The notes under the pieces are model-generated. The model was given only the letters and a program-made list of their open reading frames with translations, had not been told where the DNA came from and made no database searches. The position numbers were made by a program, and so were the translations under genes. A stretch of DNA of 34,178 bases from Luteitalea sp. (GTDB lineage: Bacteria > Acidobacteriota > Vicinamibacteria > Vicinamibacterales > Vicinamibacteraceae): positions 1 to 34,178 of the forward strand of contig WHTZ01000069.1 in NCBI GenBank assembly GCA_009377495.1, written 5' to 3'. Below are positions 8,473 through 15,458 of the stretch, piece after piece. Position 1 is the first letter of the stretch. Each line of letters opens with the position of its first letter.

Positions 8473-9186
8473 ATGTCACAACGTGCTCCGGTTCTCCCAC
8501 ACCTCGACAGCGCACTCTTCAATGCGCGCCACCAGTACCTCGAACGCTACGGGTCCGCATTGGTCATGAACAGCTATCTCAAGCTCGTCATCGTATGTCT
8601 GGTGCTGGTGGCCAGCGGACTTCTCTACCTCAACGTCAGGACCTTGCACGTCGTCCAGGACTTCCAGCCGCTCGTGGTTCGCATCGACGAGCTCGGGCGC
8701 GCCGAGCCGGTCCGCTATGACGCCAACCAGTACGAACCGCAGGCGCCCGAGCTCCGGTACTTCCTTACCCAATTTGTGATCAAGCACTTTTCGCGCATGC
8801 GCGCGACCGTCGAGCGTGACTTCAGCGACAGCCTCTATTTCCTCGATCAGTCGCTCGCACGCGCCATCATCCGGGCACATCGACAGCACGGCACGGTCGA
8901 GCAATTCCTGCGCAGTGGCGATCCGGAGATCGAGGTCCTCGTCGACAACGTGGCGCTGGAAGACACGCGCACGCCGCCCTTCAAGGCGAGCGTCGATTAC
9001 ACGAAGGTGTACTACCAGCGCGACACACGTCAGGAACTACGTCGCGCCCGTTATACGGGCAATTTCGTGTTCGTGCTGCGCACGCCCGTGCCGAATAGTC
9101 TCATTCCGTATAACCCGCTCGGCTTCACCATCACCTATTTCCGGGAGGACGAGGCCTTCGCCGACACGTCCGACTCAACGAGGTAG
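8473..9186 (+). CDS. virB8: VirB8/TrbF-family assembly factor
   Basis: 237 residues. VirB8 is a bitopic inner-membrane protein with a periplasmic NTF2-like domain that nucleates assembly of the secretion channel. There is a short cytoplasmic tail, a helix at about 36-54 and a periplasmic domain. That domain contains YFLTQFVIKHFSRMRATVERDFSDSLYFLDQSLA, a tryptophan-free variant of the conserved helical region, followed by a beta sheet ending TPVPNSLIPYNPLGFTITYFRED. NPLGF before the last strand is highly typical of VirB8. The real start is the ATG at 8473 after GGAAG; longer frames upstream run through virB6. Confidence 0.92.
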   Translation: MSQRAPVLPHLDSALFNARHQYLERYGSALVMNSYLKLVIVCLVLVASGLLYLNVRTLHVVQDFQPLVVRIDELGRAEPVRYDANQYEPQAPELRYFLTQFVIKHFSRMRATVERDFSDSLYFLDQSLARAIIRAHRQHGTVEQFLRSGDPEIEVLVDNVALEDTRTPPFKASVDYTKVYYQRDTRQELRRARYTGNFVFVLRTPVPNSLIPYNPLGFTITYFREDEAFADTSDSTR

Positions 9187-9191
9187 GCACC

Positions 9192-9485
9192 ATGTTTCAA
9201 CGTGCTCTGTTCCTGGCCTCGGTCATCGCCTTTGCCCTGCTCCTGTACCTTGCGCAGGCCCTGAGCTTCCTCGCCCCATACCGCGTCCTCCTGTGGAAGG
9301 AGTATCGCAGCGTCATTGCCGCCGCGTTTCTCGTGCTTCTGGCGAACCTGACCGCTGGGTTGTATCTGGTCCTCCGTGGGCTCACGTTGGCTCGTGCTGG
9401 GAGGCGCCTCGCACATGTCGAACACGAGCTCCTGCAAGAAGGACACATCCATACCGAGCTCGCCCAACGCCTAGCCCGTGAGTAA
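9192..9485 (+). CDS. Small two-helix membrane protein of the T4SS operon
   Basis: 97 residues, family not recognised. It has two hydrophobic segments (about 5-28 and 41-62) with a short loop (SFLAPYRVLLWKEYRSV), then a hydrophilic C-terminal helix (HVEHELLQEGHIHTELAQRL) that is probably cytoplasmic or coiled. It starts 5 bp after virB8 and stops 5 bp before the next gene, so it is part of the operon. VirB7/TrbK entry-exclusion or stability proteins can occupy this place, but there is no lipobox Cys, so I do not call it VirB7. Confidence 0.72.
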   Translation: MFQRALFLASVIAFALLLYLAQALSFLAPYRVLLWKEYRSVIAAAFLVLLANLTAGLYLVLRGLTLARAGRRLAHVEHELLQEGHIHTELAQRLARE

Positions 9486-9490
9486 CGCCG

Positions 9491-10300
9491 ATGCTTCACA
9501 TCGATCCCCGCCACGACGATCTCCGCACCGACGACCCTCGCGCGCCTGAACGACGCCACGTGTCTCAACCGCCAGGACTTGATCCGCGCCACGACGATCG
9601 CCGGAGCCCACTACGGCTCCCCCCGGACACCTACGGACTCTCCGCGCGCGACCTCGAAACGCTGCGCACGATCGGGAGCTTTCGGGCGGTGCGGTCCGAC
9701 GACCTCCACGAGACGTTGCACGTGTCGCCCCGCGCGCTGCGCACGCTGCAGGCGCAGCGCCTACTCGACCGCCGCCGCGTGGACGACGCGGTCTACCTGA
9801 CGCTCACGCGCGAAGGCCAGCGGGTCGTGCGTGCGGCCGACCCAGGTGTTGTCATCCACCGCGGTTTTGTCAAACCTCGCGAGCTGCTGCACGACGCAGC
9901 TCTGTACCGCATGTACCAGGCACACGCCCGCATGCTCCGAGAGGCAGGCGCCACGCTTGAGCGTGTGCGCCTTGACTATGAGCTCAAGTCCCTCGTGCAG
10001 CGTGCGGTCGATAAACGGGCCGAGGCAGAGGCCCTTGGCCTGCCATACGATCCTGCGACACAGCGCGTCCAGTTCCCCGATCTCCAGATCGAATACCGCG
10101 CGCCCGGCGGCGAGCGCGAGCGCGTCAACCTCGAACTCTCCACTGAGCACTACAGCACCAAGACGCTGCGCGAAAAGGCTGCCGCCGGTTTCATCCTGTA
10201 TGGCCTCCGGGCGGGCGGCGCTGCCGCCAGCACTACCCGTCGTCACACCGGCGGTGGTGGTGGCCACCGCCACCGAGACATCGAACTCTATTCCCTCTAA
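9491..10300 (+). CDS. Replic_Relax-like winged-helix protein
   Basis: 269 residues. The central part starts with a winged-helix domain (about 47-115: LSARDLETLRTIGSFRAVRSDDL, then RALRTLQAQRLLDRRRV, then YLTLTREGQRVV). It is followed by a domain with LHDAALYRMYQAHARML and FPDLQIEYRAPGG...VNLELSTEHYSTKTLREKAAAGFILYG. This order matches the Replic_Relax (replication-relaxation) family, found in plasmid and ICE proteins linked to DNA mobilisation. The PDLQIEY...VNLEL part resembles a nuclease-like core of such proteins, but no relaxase tyrosine/three-histidine motif is present. The C-terminus is Gly/His/Arg-rich. The N-terminal tail repeats the peptide DPRHDD twice. It probably binds the transfer or replication origin; that role is inferred. 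Confidence 0.68.
   Translation: MLHIDPRHDDLRTDDPRAPERRHVSQPPGLDPRHDDRRSPLRLPPDTYGLSARDLETLRTIGSFRAVRSDDLHETLHVSPRALRTLQAQRLLDRRRVDDAVYLTLTREGQRVVRAADPGVVIHRGFVKPRELLHDAALYRMYQAHARMLREAGATLERVRLDYELKSLVQRAVDKRAEAEALGLPYDPATQRVQFPDLQIEYRAPGGERERVNLELSTEHYSTKTLREKAAAGFILYGLRAGGAAASTTRRHTGGGGGHRHRDIELYSL
9503..9599 (+). repeat. Direct repeat pair encoding DPRHDD
   Basis: GATCCCCGCCACGACGATC at 9503-9521 and GATCCGCGCCACGACGATC at 9581-9599 differ at one base in 19 and lie 78 bp apart in phase, so the protein repeats DPRHDD. They sit in the disordered N-terminal tail of the Replic_Relax-like protein. Confidence 0.7.
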
Positions 10301-10307
10301 GCCTCCC

Positions 10308-11384
10308 ATGCTGCTCCCCGCCCTTCATGAACTCGCCCCCGTGCTCGAGACCTTCGGCTATAACCCGATACAGTCACGCTTTCTGACCCTTGTCATCCTC
10401 CACACCGGAGTGTTTCTCCGCCGTCAGTACTGCACGTTCGGGCAGGGTCGCCGGGGATCCCTGGACCATGTCTTCATCCGCAAGCTCCTGGCCTCACGTC
10501 ATGCCACGGCCTCTCCCTACTACGCATCCGAGCGCCTCTATCACGTGCACGCGAAACCACTCTACGCCGCGCTCCATCGTCCGGACGACAGCCACCGCCG
10601 CCGGGCGAACGCGGCCCTTTGTGCCCAACGGCTCCTCACCCTTGATTACGTGCTCACGGCGCCTGAGCAGCCGTATCTGACGAGTGAGGGCGATAAGGCG
10701 GCGCTCTTCACAGAACTCGACGTGTCGCGCGATGTTTGGCCGGCCCGTACGTTCCGTGGCCGTGCCTCTTCGGCGGATACCACGACACGCTACTTCCCCG
10801 AGAAGTTTCCCCTGTACCACAGCCCAACCGACGGGACGGTCTTCCTCTTTCCGCATGCCATTCCCGGGACGGCGACGGAGGCCCTCGACACGTTCCTGGC
10901 GCGCTACCTCCCGCTGTTTCGCGCGCTCCCACGGGTGATGCTTCGCTACCTTCACCCTGCCGGTCTCCCTCCCGAGCAGACCTTGCGCACCCTCGCCCGT
11001 TTCCAACGGGATCCCGACCGCCGCCTCCCTGAGCTCCGGCGGTCCCTCCGTCGCACCTTCTCGGTTCGTGAGCGTCTCGAGTCGCGGCACACGCACGGCT
11101 TGACGCTGGCGGACCTTGACCAACATCGTCTCGACCAAGCCCGGTTCCATGGGGCCCCCTATGAGCAGACGTACGCCGCGTGGCGCCGACTGAGTCCCGA
11201 GAACCGCTATCGGGCACTCGTCGACCTCAATGCGCTCCCCGCCGCACGCGAGGTCGTACCCCTGCGGCAGTTCAGCTTTTGCGCACACACCGTGCCCTAC
11301 CGCTACGCGTTTCGCCGCGCGCAGTTTACGGCCCCGACGAGGGAATCGAGATGTCCCAGTCCACGACAGGGGGTGTTCTCATGA
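10308..11384 (+). CDS. Unrecognised 358-aa protein, possible DNA-binding partner
   Basis: 358 residues, no family recognised. The first 110 residues (ETFGYNPIQSRFLTLVILHTGVFLRRQY, YYASERLYHVHAKPLYAAL, RRRANAALCAQRLLTLDYVLTAPEQPYLT) have the helical spacing of a winged-helix module like the one in the gene just upstream. The second half is rich in Arg and Leu, with FRALPRVMLRYLHPAGLPPEQTL and YEQTYAAWRRLSPENRYRALVDLNALPAAREVVPLRQF. The ATG at 10308 lies 7 bp after the Replic_Relax-like stop; longer frames reach back into that gene. Its position immediately left of the long inverted repeat suggests it acts at that site, perhaps as a divergent relaxosome protein. This is inference. Confidence 0.7.
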   Translation: MLLPALHELAPVLETFGYNPIQSRFLTLVILHTGVFLRRQYCTFGQGRRGSLDHVFIRKLLASRHATASPYYASERLYHVHAKPLYAALHRPDDSHRRRANAALCAQRLLTLDYVLTAPEQPYLTSEGDKAALFTELDVSRDVWPARTFRGRASSADTTTRYFPEKFPLYHSPTDGTVFLFPHAIPGTATEALDTFLARYLPLFRALPRVMLRYLHPAGLPPEQTLRTLARFQRDPDRRLPELRRSLRRTFSVRERLESRHTHGLTLADLDQHRLDQARFHGAPYEQTYAAWRRLSPENRYRALVDLNALPAAREVVPLRQFSFCAHTVPYRYAFRRAQFTAPTRESRCPSPRQGVFS

Positions 11385-11791
11385 GCGTTCCCATCGCATT
11401 TCCACGCACGCACCCTATGTCGAGACGATGCTGTCCTCCGCCGAAGATCTTCAGCCGTCGTGGGTTTCGGTACGATGCGTCCGGGCGCCGCGCGCCCGGC
11501 CTCGGTCCCTCTCGCACACCGCGTCACCCACGGGCCGAGGCAGGGAACGACCCCGGGTGTTTCGCTGTTTTCTTCGCCTCAGCCGCTGTTTTCGAGGGGT
11601 CGTTCCCTGCCTCGGCCCGTGCCGTCGCCGCTGCTGACGGATGTGCAGACATGTGCGCCGTGCGCGCCGCTGACCGCTCGTCGTTGTGTCGCATCACCAG
11701 AGTCCGCCGGCATACCGAGACAGGAACCTCCAGGCCTGCTTCCCTAGTGCCAGTCTGTCCCGTCTCCTCCCACGCTCAGGAGTGCTCGTCC
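11385..11791. other. Gene-free repeat-rich region, candidate oriT
   Basis: This 407-bp stretch is the largest gap in the transfer operon. It contains a 10-bp palindrome GAAGATCTTC (11443-11452), an 8-bp perfect stem CCGGGCGC/GCGCCCGG (11481-11499), and a perfect 26-bp inverted repeat with 41-nt loop (11529-11621). The loop holds a 10-bp direct repeat. It is flanked by a probable DNA-binding protein on the left and by a ribbon-helix-helix-like protein and the VirD4 coupling protein on the right. Conjugative oriT regions are typically built this way. An open frame crosses the region from 11381, but its composition (Cys, Arg and Ser rich) does not look coding. I could not identify a known nic sequence. 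Confidence 0.55.
11529..11621. repeat. Perfect 26-bp inverted repeat with 41-nt loop
   Basis: The arms at 11529-11554 and 11596-11621 are exact reverse complements over 26 bases, starting CACGGGCCGAGG on the left and ending CCTCGGCCCGTG on the right. The loop (11555-11595) contains CGCTGTTTTC twice, at 11563-11572 and 11584-11593. There is no T-run after the right arm, so it is not a normal terminator. It is the strongest stem in the window. Confidence 0.95.
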
Positions 11792-12022
11792 ATGCCACTC
11801 ATCAAACCAAAACCCCGTCCCGGGCCTCGCCCGAAGTTCACCACGTCGCTTGAGCCCGACATGGCGGCACGCTTGCGCGCCTACGCGACCTACATCGAGT
11901 CCAGCTGCGACTACGTCATCCGCGAGGCTGTGCGTCGGCTCCTCACGCACGACCGCGACTTCCGCGCGTGGCACACACATCACGCCCAGGCTGACCCGCC
12001 GCCTGATACGTCCACCACGTAG
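11792..12022 (+). CDS. Small ribbon-helix-helix-like DNA-binding protein
   Basis: 76 residues. After a basic, proline-rich tail (MPLIKPKPRPGPRPK) comes KFTTSLEPDMAARLRAYATYIESSCDYVIREAVRRLLTHD. This fits a beta strand followed by two helices, the layout of ribbon-helix-helix (CopG/MetJ-type) proteins. Such proteins commonly bind oriT as accessory relaxosome factors (TraY, TrwA and MobC types). The ATG at 11792 follows AGGAG at 11778-11782 with nine bases spacing. It lies between the candidate oriT and the coupling protein gene, which starts 23 bp downstream, which supports an oriT-binding or autoregulatory role. The family call rests on pattern, not on a signature residue. Confidence 0.68.
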   Translation: MPLIKPKPRPGPRPKFTTSLEPDMAARLRAYATYIESSCDYVIREAVRRLLTHDRDFRAWHTHHAQADPPPDTSTT

Positions 12023-12045
12023 TCGCGCTCCTGGCGAGGTGTCCT

Positions 12046-14121
12046 GTGCTCCGTTCGGCTCGCCATCATCTTCGGAACCTTGGTGTCGCGCTCCATCGCG
12101 GCGCGGCCGGCGTGCTGGAACTGCGCTTCTCGGTCAGTCTCTTGCTCGCCAACGTCATGGGCTATCAAATCCTGCAGACGTACGCCTGGCCCGCACGCGA
12201 CCCCGTCCTCGGATACGTGACCCTTCTGCGCCCCGACCTCGCGTACGGCGCCCACCTCCTCTATCACGTCCTCTGTTTTTCGAGTCCGTTTCTCCTCGCG
12301 TATGCGGCGCTCTCTTGGGCGCACATTTGGCTGGTCCCGCCTCCCATGCGCGTGCGCGTCGGGAGATTGCCGCCGTACCCGCACGTGTCCGATCGCGACG
12401 ATCTGTGTCTCGTGGTGGGAGAACTGCATCATCCGACGAAGCCCATCCCCGTGGCGACGCCCCGCTGGCTTGCGATCCCACGACGCGGCCTCTGCACCGG
12501 CATCGCCGTGTTCGGCGCCATCGGCACCGGCAAGACCAGTGGCTGCATGTACCCGTTTGCGCAGCAACTGCTCACGTGGCGCGCCCAGGATTCGGATCGG
12601 AAACTCAGTGGGCTCATTCTCGAGGTGAAAGGCGATTTCTGCTATCACGCGCGCCGGATCCTGGCCGAGGCCGGTCGAGATGCGGACTACGTCGAGCTCA
12701 ACCTCGCGGGCCAGTGGCGGTACAACCCGCTCCACAACGAGCTCGACGCCTACTCCTTGGCCTACACGCTCACGAGCCTCCTGCAGAATCTCTTTGGCAA
12801 GAGTACCGACGCCTTTTGGGCACAGGCCACGACGAACTTGCTGAAATTCCTGATTCTGCTCCACCGCGCCGCCGCCGACTACGTGACCCTCGTCGACCTG
12901 TACCACTGCGCGATTGATCGCGATCTCCTCCAACAGCGCATCGCGGACGCCCGCGCCACGCACCTCGCTGACGCGCCCGCCGCAGGCAGGCCCGAAGCCC
13001 CCCTCGTCATCATCGACAGCCGGGTCTACGCCAATCCCCGTTATACCGCCCTGATGGCGGCCAACTGGACCTTCAGACCGGACGGCAGCACGTGCAGCGC
13101 CGCGGCGACCGACAGCCTCCTGCGGCTGATCGACGAGCTCGACGTACCGCATACCATCAGTCGCGGGCCGGATCCACGGCTCGCCGAACGCCAGCACGCG
13201 ATTGAAGCGGTCGAACGCTGGTTCCACCATGACTGGATCCGCCTGCATGAGAAGCTCCGGACGGCGATCGTGGAAAACGTGACGGTGTTTCTCAGCCTGT
13301 TCGACTCCGACGCCAACGTGAACTACGTCTTCTGCCCCGAACCGGCGTGCTACGACGCCACGGTGAACGCCGACGGTCATCTGGGCCGTCCCTTGCCGCC
13401 GTGGCGTGAGCTGCTCGAGCAGGGCCGCGTGCTGGCGCTCAACATGCCGATGTCTGCAAACCCCGGCCTGGCGCGGGTCATCGGCACGATGCTGAAGCTG
13501 GATTTCCAACGCGCCGTGCTCAACCGGATCCCGCGCATGGCGGCGCACCCGGAACGCTCGTGGCGAGACATCCTCTTCTTGTGTGATGAGTACCAGGCCT
13601 TTGCCACCGCGGGCGCAGAAAACCCTATTGGCGATGACAAGGCCTTCGCCCTCTCGCGCCAGGCACGGCTGATTCCCATTGTCGCCACGCAATCGATCAG
13701 CTCGCTCGTGTCTGTGCTGCCGTCGGAGACCTGGCGGACCGTCGTCCAAACGTTCCGCACCAAGCTCTTTCTCACGCTGTCGGATGACCTCAGTTTGCAG
13801 TACGCCTCAACGCTGTGTGGTCGCACCCCACAACTGTGGCCCACGTATAGCCTCGGCGAAACCGCGCAAGACGCGCACGTGTCGTTGCTGACCGGACACA
13901 CGAGCGGCGAGAAGGCCTCGGTCTCCACGAGCAAATCGTACGGCGTACGCCTCGAACATGCGTTCGAGCCCCGTGTCTTCACCCAACTGCGCAATGCCCA
14001 AGCGGTCGCCCTGGCGTACGACGGCATCAATCCTTGGCCGCCGACGTTGTGCTACCTGAAGCCGTACTACCTCGATCGCCGAGTCTCGTACTTTCAACAC
14101 CTTGCGGACGGCACCCTCTGA
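12046..14121 (+). CDS. virD4: VirD4/TraG-family type IV coupling protein
   Basis: 691 residues from a GTG at 12046 preceded by GAGGTG. The coupling protein is a hexameric inner-membrane ATPase that brings the relaxase-DNA complex to the secretion channel. Two membrane segments lie at about 28-50 and 72-96. The Walker A motif GAIGTGKTS starts at residue 157, and Walker B (DILFLCDEYQ) has Asp514-Glu515. The TQSISSLVSVLP motif and the final TLCYLKPYYLDRRVSYF match the TraG/TraD C-terminal part. An insertion at about 300-420, with acidic and basic stretches, includes the all-alpha domain. Its stop overlaps the virB11 ATG (ATGGT after CTCTG), giving tight coupling. Confidence 0.93.
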   Translation: MLRSARHHLRNLGVALHRGAAGVLELRFSVSLLLANVMGYQILQTYAWPARDPVLGYVTLLRPDLAYGAHLLYHVLCFSSPFLLAYAALSWAHIWLVPPPMRVRVGRLPPYPHVSDRDDLCLVVGELHHPTKPIPVATPRWLAIPRRGLCTGIAVFGAIGTGKTSGCMYPFAQQLLTWRAQDSDRKLSGLILEVKGDFCYHARRILAEAGRDADYVELNLAGQWRYNPLHNELDAYSLAYTLTSLLQNLFGKSTDAFWAQATTNLLKFLILLHRAAADYVTLVDLYHCAIDRDLLQQRIADARATHLADAPAAGRPEAPLVIIDSRVYANPRYTALMAANWTFRPDGSTCSAAATDSLLRLIDELDVPHTISRGPDPRLAERQHAIEAVERWFHHDWIRLHEKLRTAIVENVTVFLSLFDSDANVNYVFCPEPACYDATVNADGHLGRPLPPWRELLEQGRVLALNMPMSANPGLARVIGTMLKLDFQRAVLNRIPRMAAHPERSWRDILFLCDEYQAFATAGAENPIGDDKAFALSRQARLIPIVATQSISSLVSVLPSETWRTVVQTFRTKLFLTLSDDLSLQYASTLCGRTPQLWPTYSLGETAQDAHVSLLTGHTSGEKASVSTSKSYGVRLEHAFEPRVFTQLRNAQAVALAYDGINPWPPTLCYLKPYYLDRRVSYFQHLADGTL

Positions 14122-15098
14122 TGGTGAACACCCTGCGCGACTTGATCGCCCCGTTCCTGCGGCCAATTGCGGACCTGATCGATGACCCGTCGATCAGTGA
14201 GGTCATGGTCGTGCAGACGGCACACGTCTTCGTGGAGCGCAATGGTCGCATCGAAGCGCTCCCTGAGATTCGGCTCACGGAAGTCAAGCTCACCGCGGCC
14301 GCCAAGCACATCGCGCGCTGGCATCATGAAGAGATCGGCCCTGACCGGCCCTTGCTTGACGCGCGCCTCGAGGATGGGTCACGGGTCGCGATTGCCGTGC
14401 CGCCGGCGAGTGTCGATGGCATCACCCTCACGATTCGCAAATTTGCCGGTCGGCGGTATACCGCACGCGAGCTCGTCGCCCTGGGCACGCTGACCGAGCC
14501 CATGCTCACGAGCCTCGAAGCCGCGATGGTGGCCCGCGAAAACGTTCTCATTTCTGGAGGCACGGCGACCGGCAAAACCACGATGCTCAATGCCCTGACG
14601 GCGCTGCTGCCACACCATGAACGAATCGTCCTCATTGAGGACACCGCAGAGATCTCTCTCCCGCACCCGCACCTCGTGCGGTTCGAAGCCCATCACGACG
14701 ATCAGTGCAGCATTACGATCCGCGATCTGGTGCGTGCCAGTCTGCGCCACCGGCCAGACCGGCTGATCATCGGCGAGGTCCGGGGCCCAGAAGCGTTCGA
14801 CTTGTTACAAGCCTTGAATACCGGTCACAGCGGTACGCTGACCACGATCCACGCGAATTCCGCGCGGACCGCGGTCACGCGGCTGGCCTCGTGCGTGCTC
14901 ACGGCCGGGGAGCACCTGCCCCACGAGGCCATCCTCGCGCATATTGCCGACAGCATTCGGTACCTCCTGCACCTGACGCGCCGCGATCGCCTGCGCTATG
15001 CGTGCGAGCTGGTGCGTTTGGAGGGTTATCAGTTCGGCACAGGTCAATTCGCATTCACCACTCTGCACACCCACGCGCCACAGGAGGCACACGCATGA
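14121..15098 (+). CDS. virB11: VirB11/TrbB-family traffic ATPase
   Basis: 325 residues from the ATG at 14121, whose first base is the last base of the virD4 stop. VirB11 is a hexameric ATPase that switches the secretion system between pilus assembly and DNA transport. Motifs in order: an N-terminal domain (1-125), Walker A GGTATGKT at 146-153, Asp/Glu box LIEDTAEI at 171-178 with Glu173, Walker B IIGEVRGPEAFDLLQALNTG at 217-236, and the His box TGHSGTLTTIHANS with His244. All catalytic residues are present. A longer frame upstream (14034) lies in virD4 and is not used. The gene sits apart from virB2-virB10, behind the coupling protein. Confidence 0.94.
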   Translation: MVNTLRDLIAPFLRPIADLIDDPSISEVMVVQTAHVFVERNGRIEALPEIRLTEVKLTAAAKHIARWHHEEIGPDRPLLDARLEDGSRVAIAVPPASVDGITLTIRKFAGRRYTARELVALGTLTEPMLTSLEAAMVARENVLISGGTATGKTTMLNALTALLPHHERIVLIEDTAEISLPHPHLVRFEAHHDDQCSITIRDLVRASLRHRPDRLIIGEVRGPEAFDLLQALNTGHSGTLTTIHANSARTAVTRLASCVLTAGEHLPHEAILAHIADSIRYLLHLTRRDRLRYACELVRLEGYQFGTGQFAFTTLHTHAPQEAHA

Positions 15099-15451
15099 CC
15101 GCAACCGACCCGTTCTTGATCCGTGTCTCGCCGGTCCGCGACACGCAGGGGAAAGTCGCAGACGCAGAGTTGATCTTCACCACCGGCGTGCTCGCGGGCC
15201 TCACCCTCGCAGGGTTCTCAGTCTGGAGGAGCAAACGCGGTGACGGCTTCTACGCGACGGTGCCGACGCGCACGTACGAACACGGTGGCGAGCGGAGGCT
15301 CTACCATTTGCTGCGTCCGAGTTCGGATGAACCAGCATCCGCTCGTACACTGGCCGCCCTCAAACAGGCGCTGGTTGACGCCTATACCGCGCAGCTTGCG
15401 GGTCAAGGCAATGGAAGGGCCTCCGCTACGCCTCCCACGCTCGCGAGGTAA
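15095..15451 (+). CDS. SpoVG-like protein, paralogue 1
   Basis: 118 residues. One of three paralogues in the element. The core has GKVADAELIF at 19-28, then GVLAGLTLAGFSVWRSK, G-x-P-x-R (VPTRTYEHGGERR), LLRPSSD and a final helix (LAALKQALVDAYTAQLA). This order resembles SpoVG: a strand with a Gly-Lys-x-x-Ala start, a strand with a G-F-x-[VI]-W core, a P-x-[KR] segment, a P-[IL]-[ST] turn and a C-terminal helix. SpoVG proteins bind nucleic acid and regulate expression. The ATG overlaps the virB11 stop, and ACAGGAGGC precedes it. The SpoVG relation is my inference from pattern; the paralogy is clear. Confidence 0.7.
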   Translation: MTATDPFLIRVSPVRDTQGKVADAELIFTTGVLAGLTLAGFSVWRSKRGDGFYATVPTRTYEHGGERRLYHLLRPSSDEPASARTLAALKQALVDAYTAQLAGQGNGRASATPPTLAR

Positions 15452-15458
15452 CCGCTCA

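Noticed and set aside
7344..8522. A 392-codon minus-strand open frame
   Set aside because: It overlaps virB6 and parts of its neighbours, with low-complexity charged composition. It is a shadow of the real genes.
9192..9485. Calling the small membrane protein VirB7
   Set aside because: No lipobox cysteine and two membrane helices instead of a short lipoprotein.
9491..10300. Calling the Replic_Relax-like protein a relaxase
   Set aside because: No catalytic tyrosine with three-histidine motif or HUH signature can be seen, so only a DNA-processing accessory role is proposed.
11529..11621. Intrinsic terminator or insertion-sequence ends
   Set aside because: The loop is 41 nt with no U-run after the stem, and there is no transposase or target duplication around it.
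11180..12022. A long open frame covering the inverted-repeat region and continuing into the RHH-like gene
   Set aside because: The part before 11792 is rich in Cys, Arg and Ser, crosses the perfect inverted repeat and lacks a fold-like pattern. A good ribosome binding site marks the internal start at 11792.
11980..13749. A 589-codon minus-strand open frame
   Set aside because: Antisense to the VirD4-type coupling protein, whose Walker motifs show which strand is coding.
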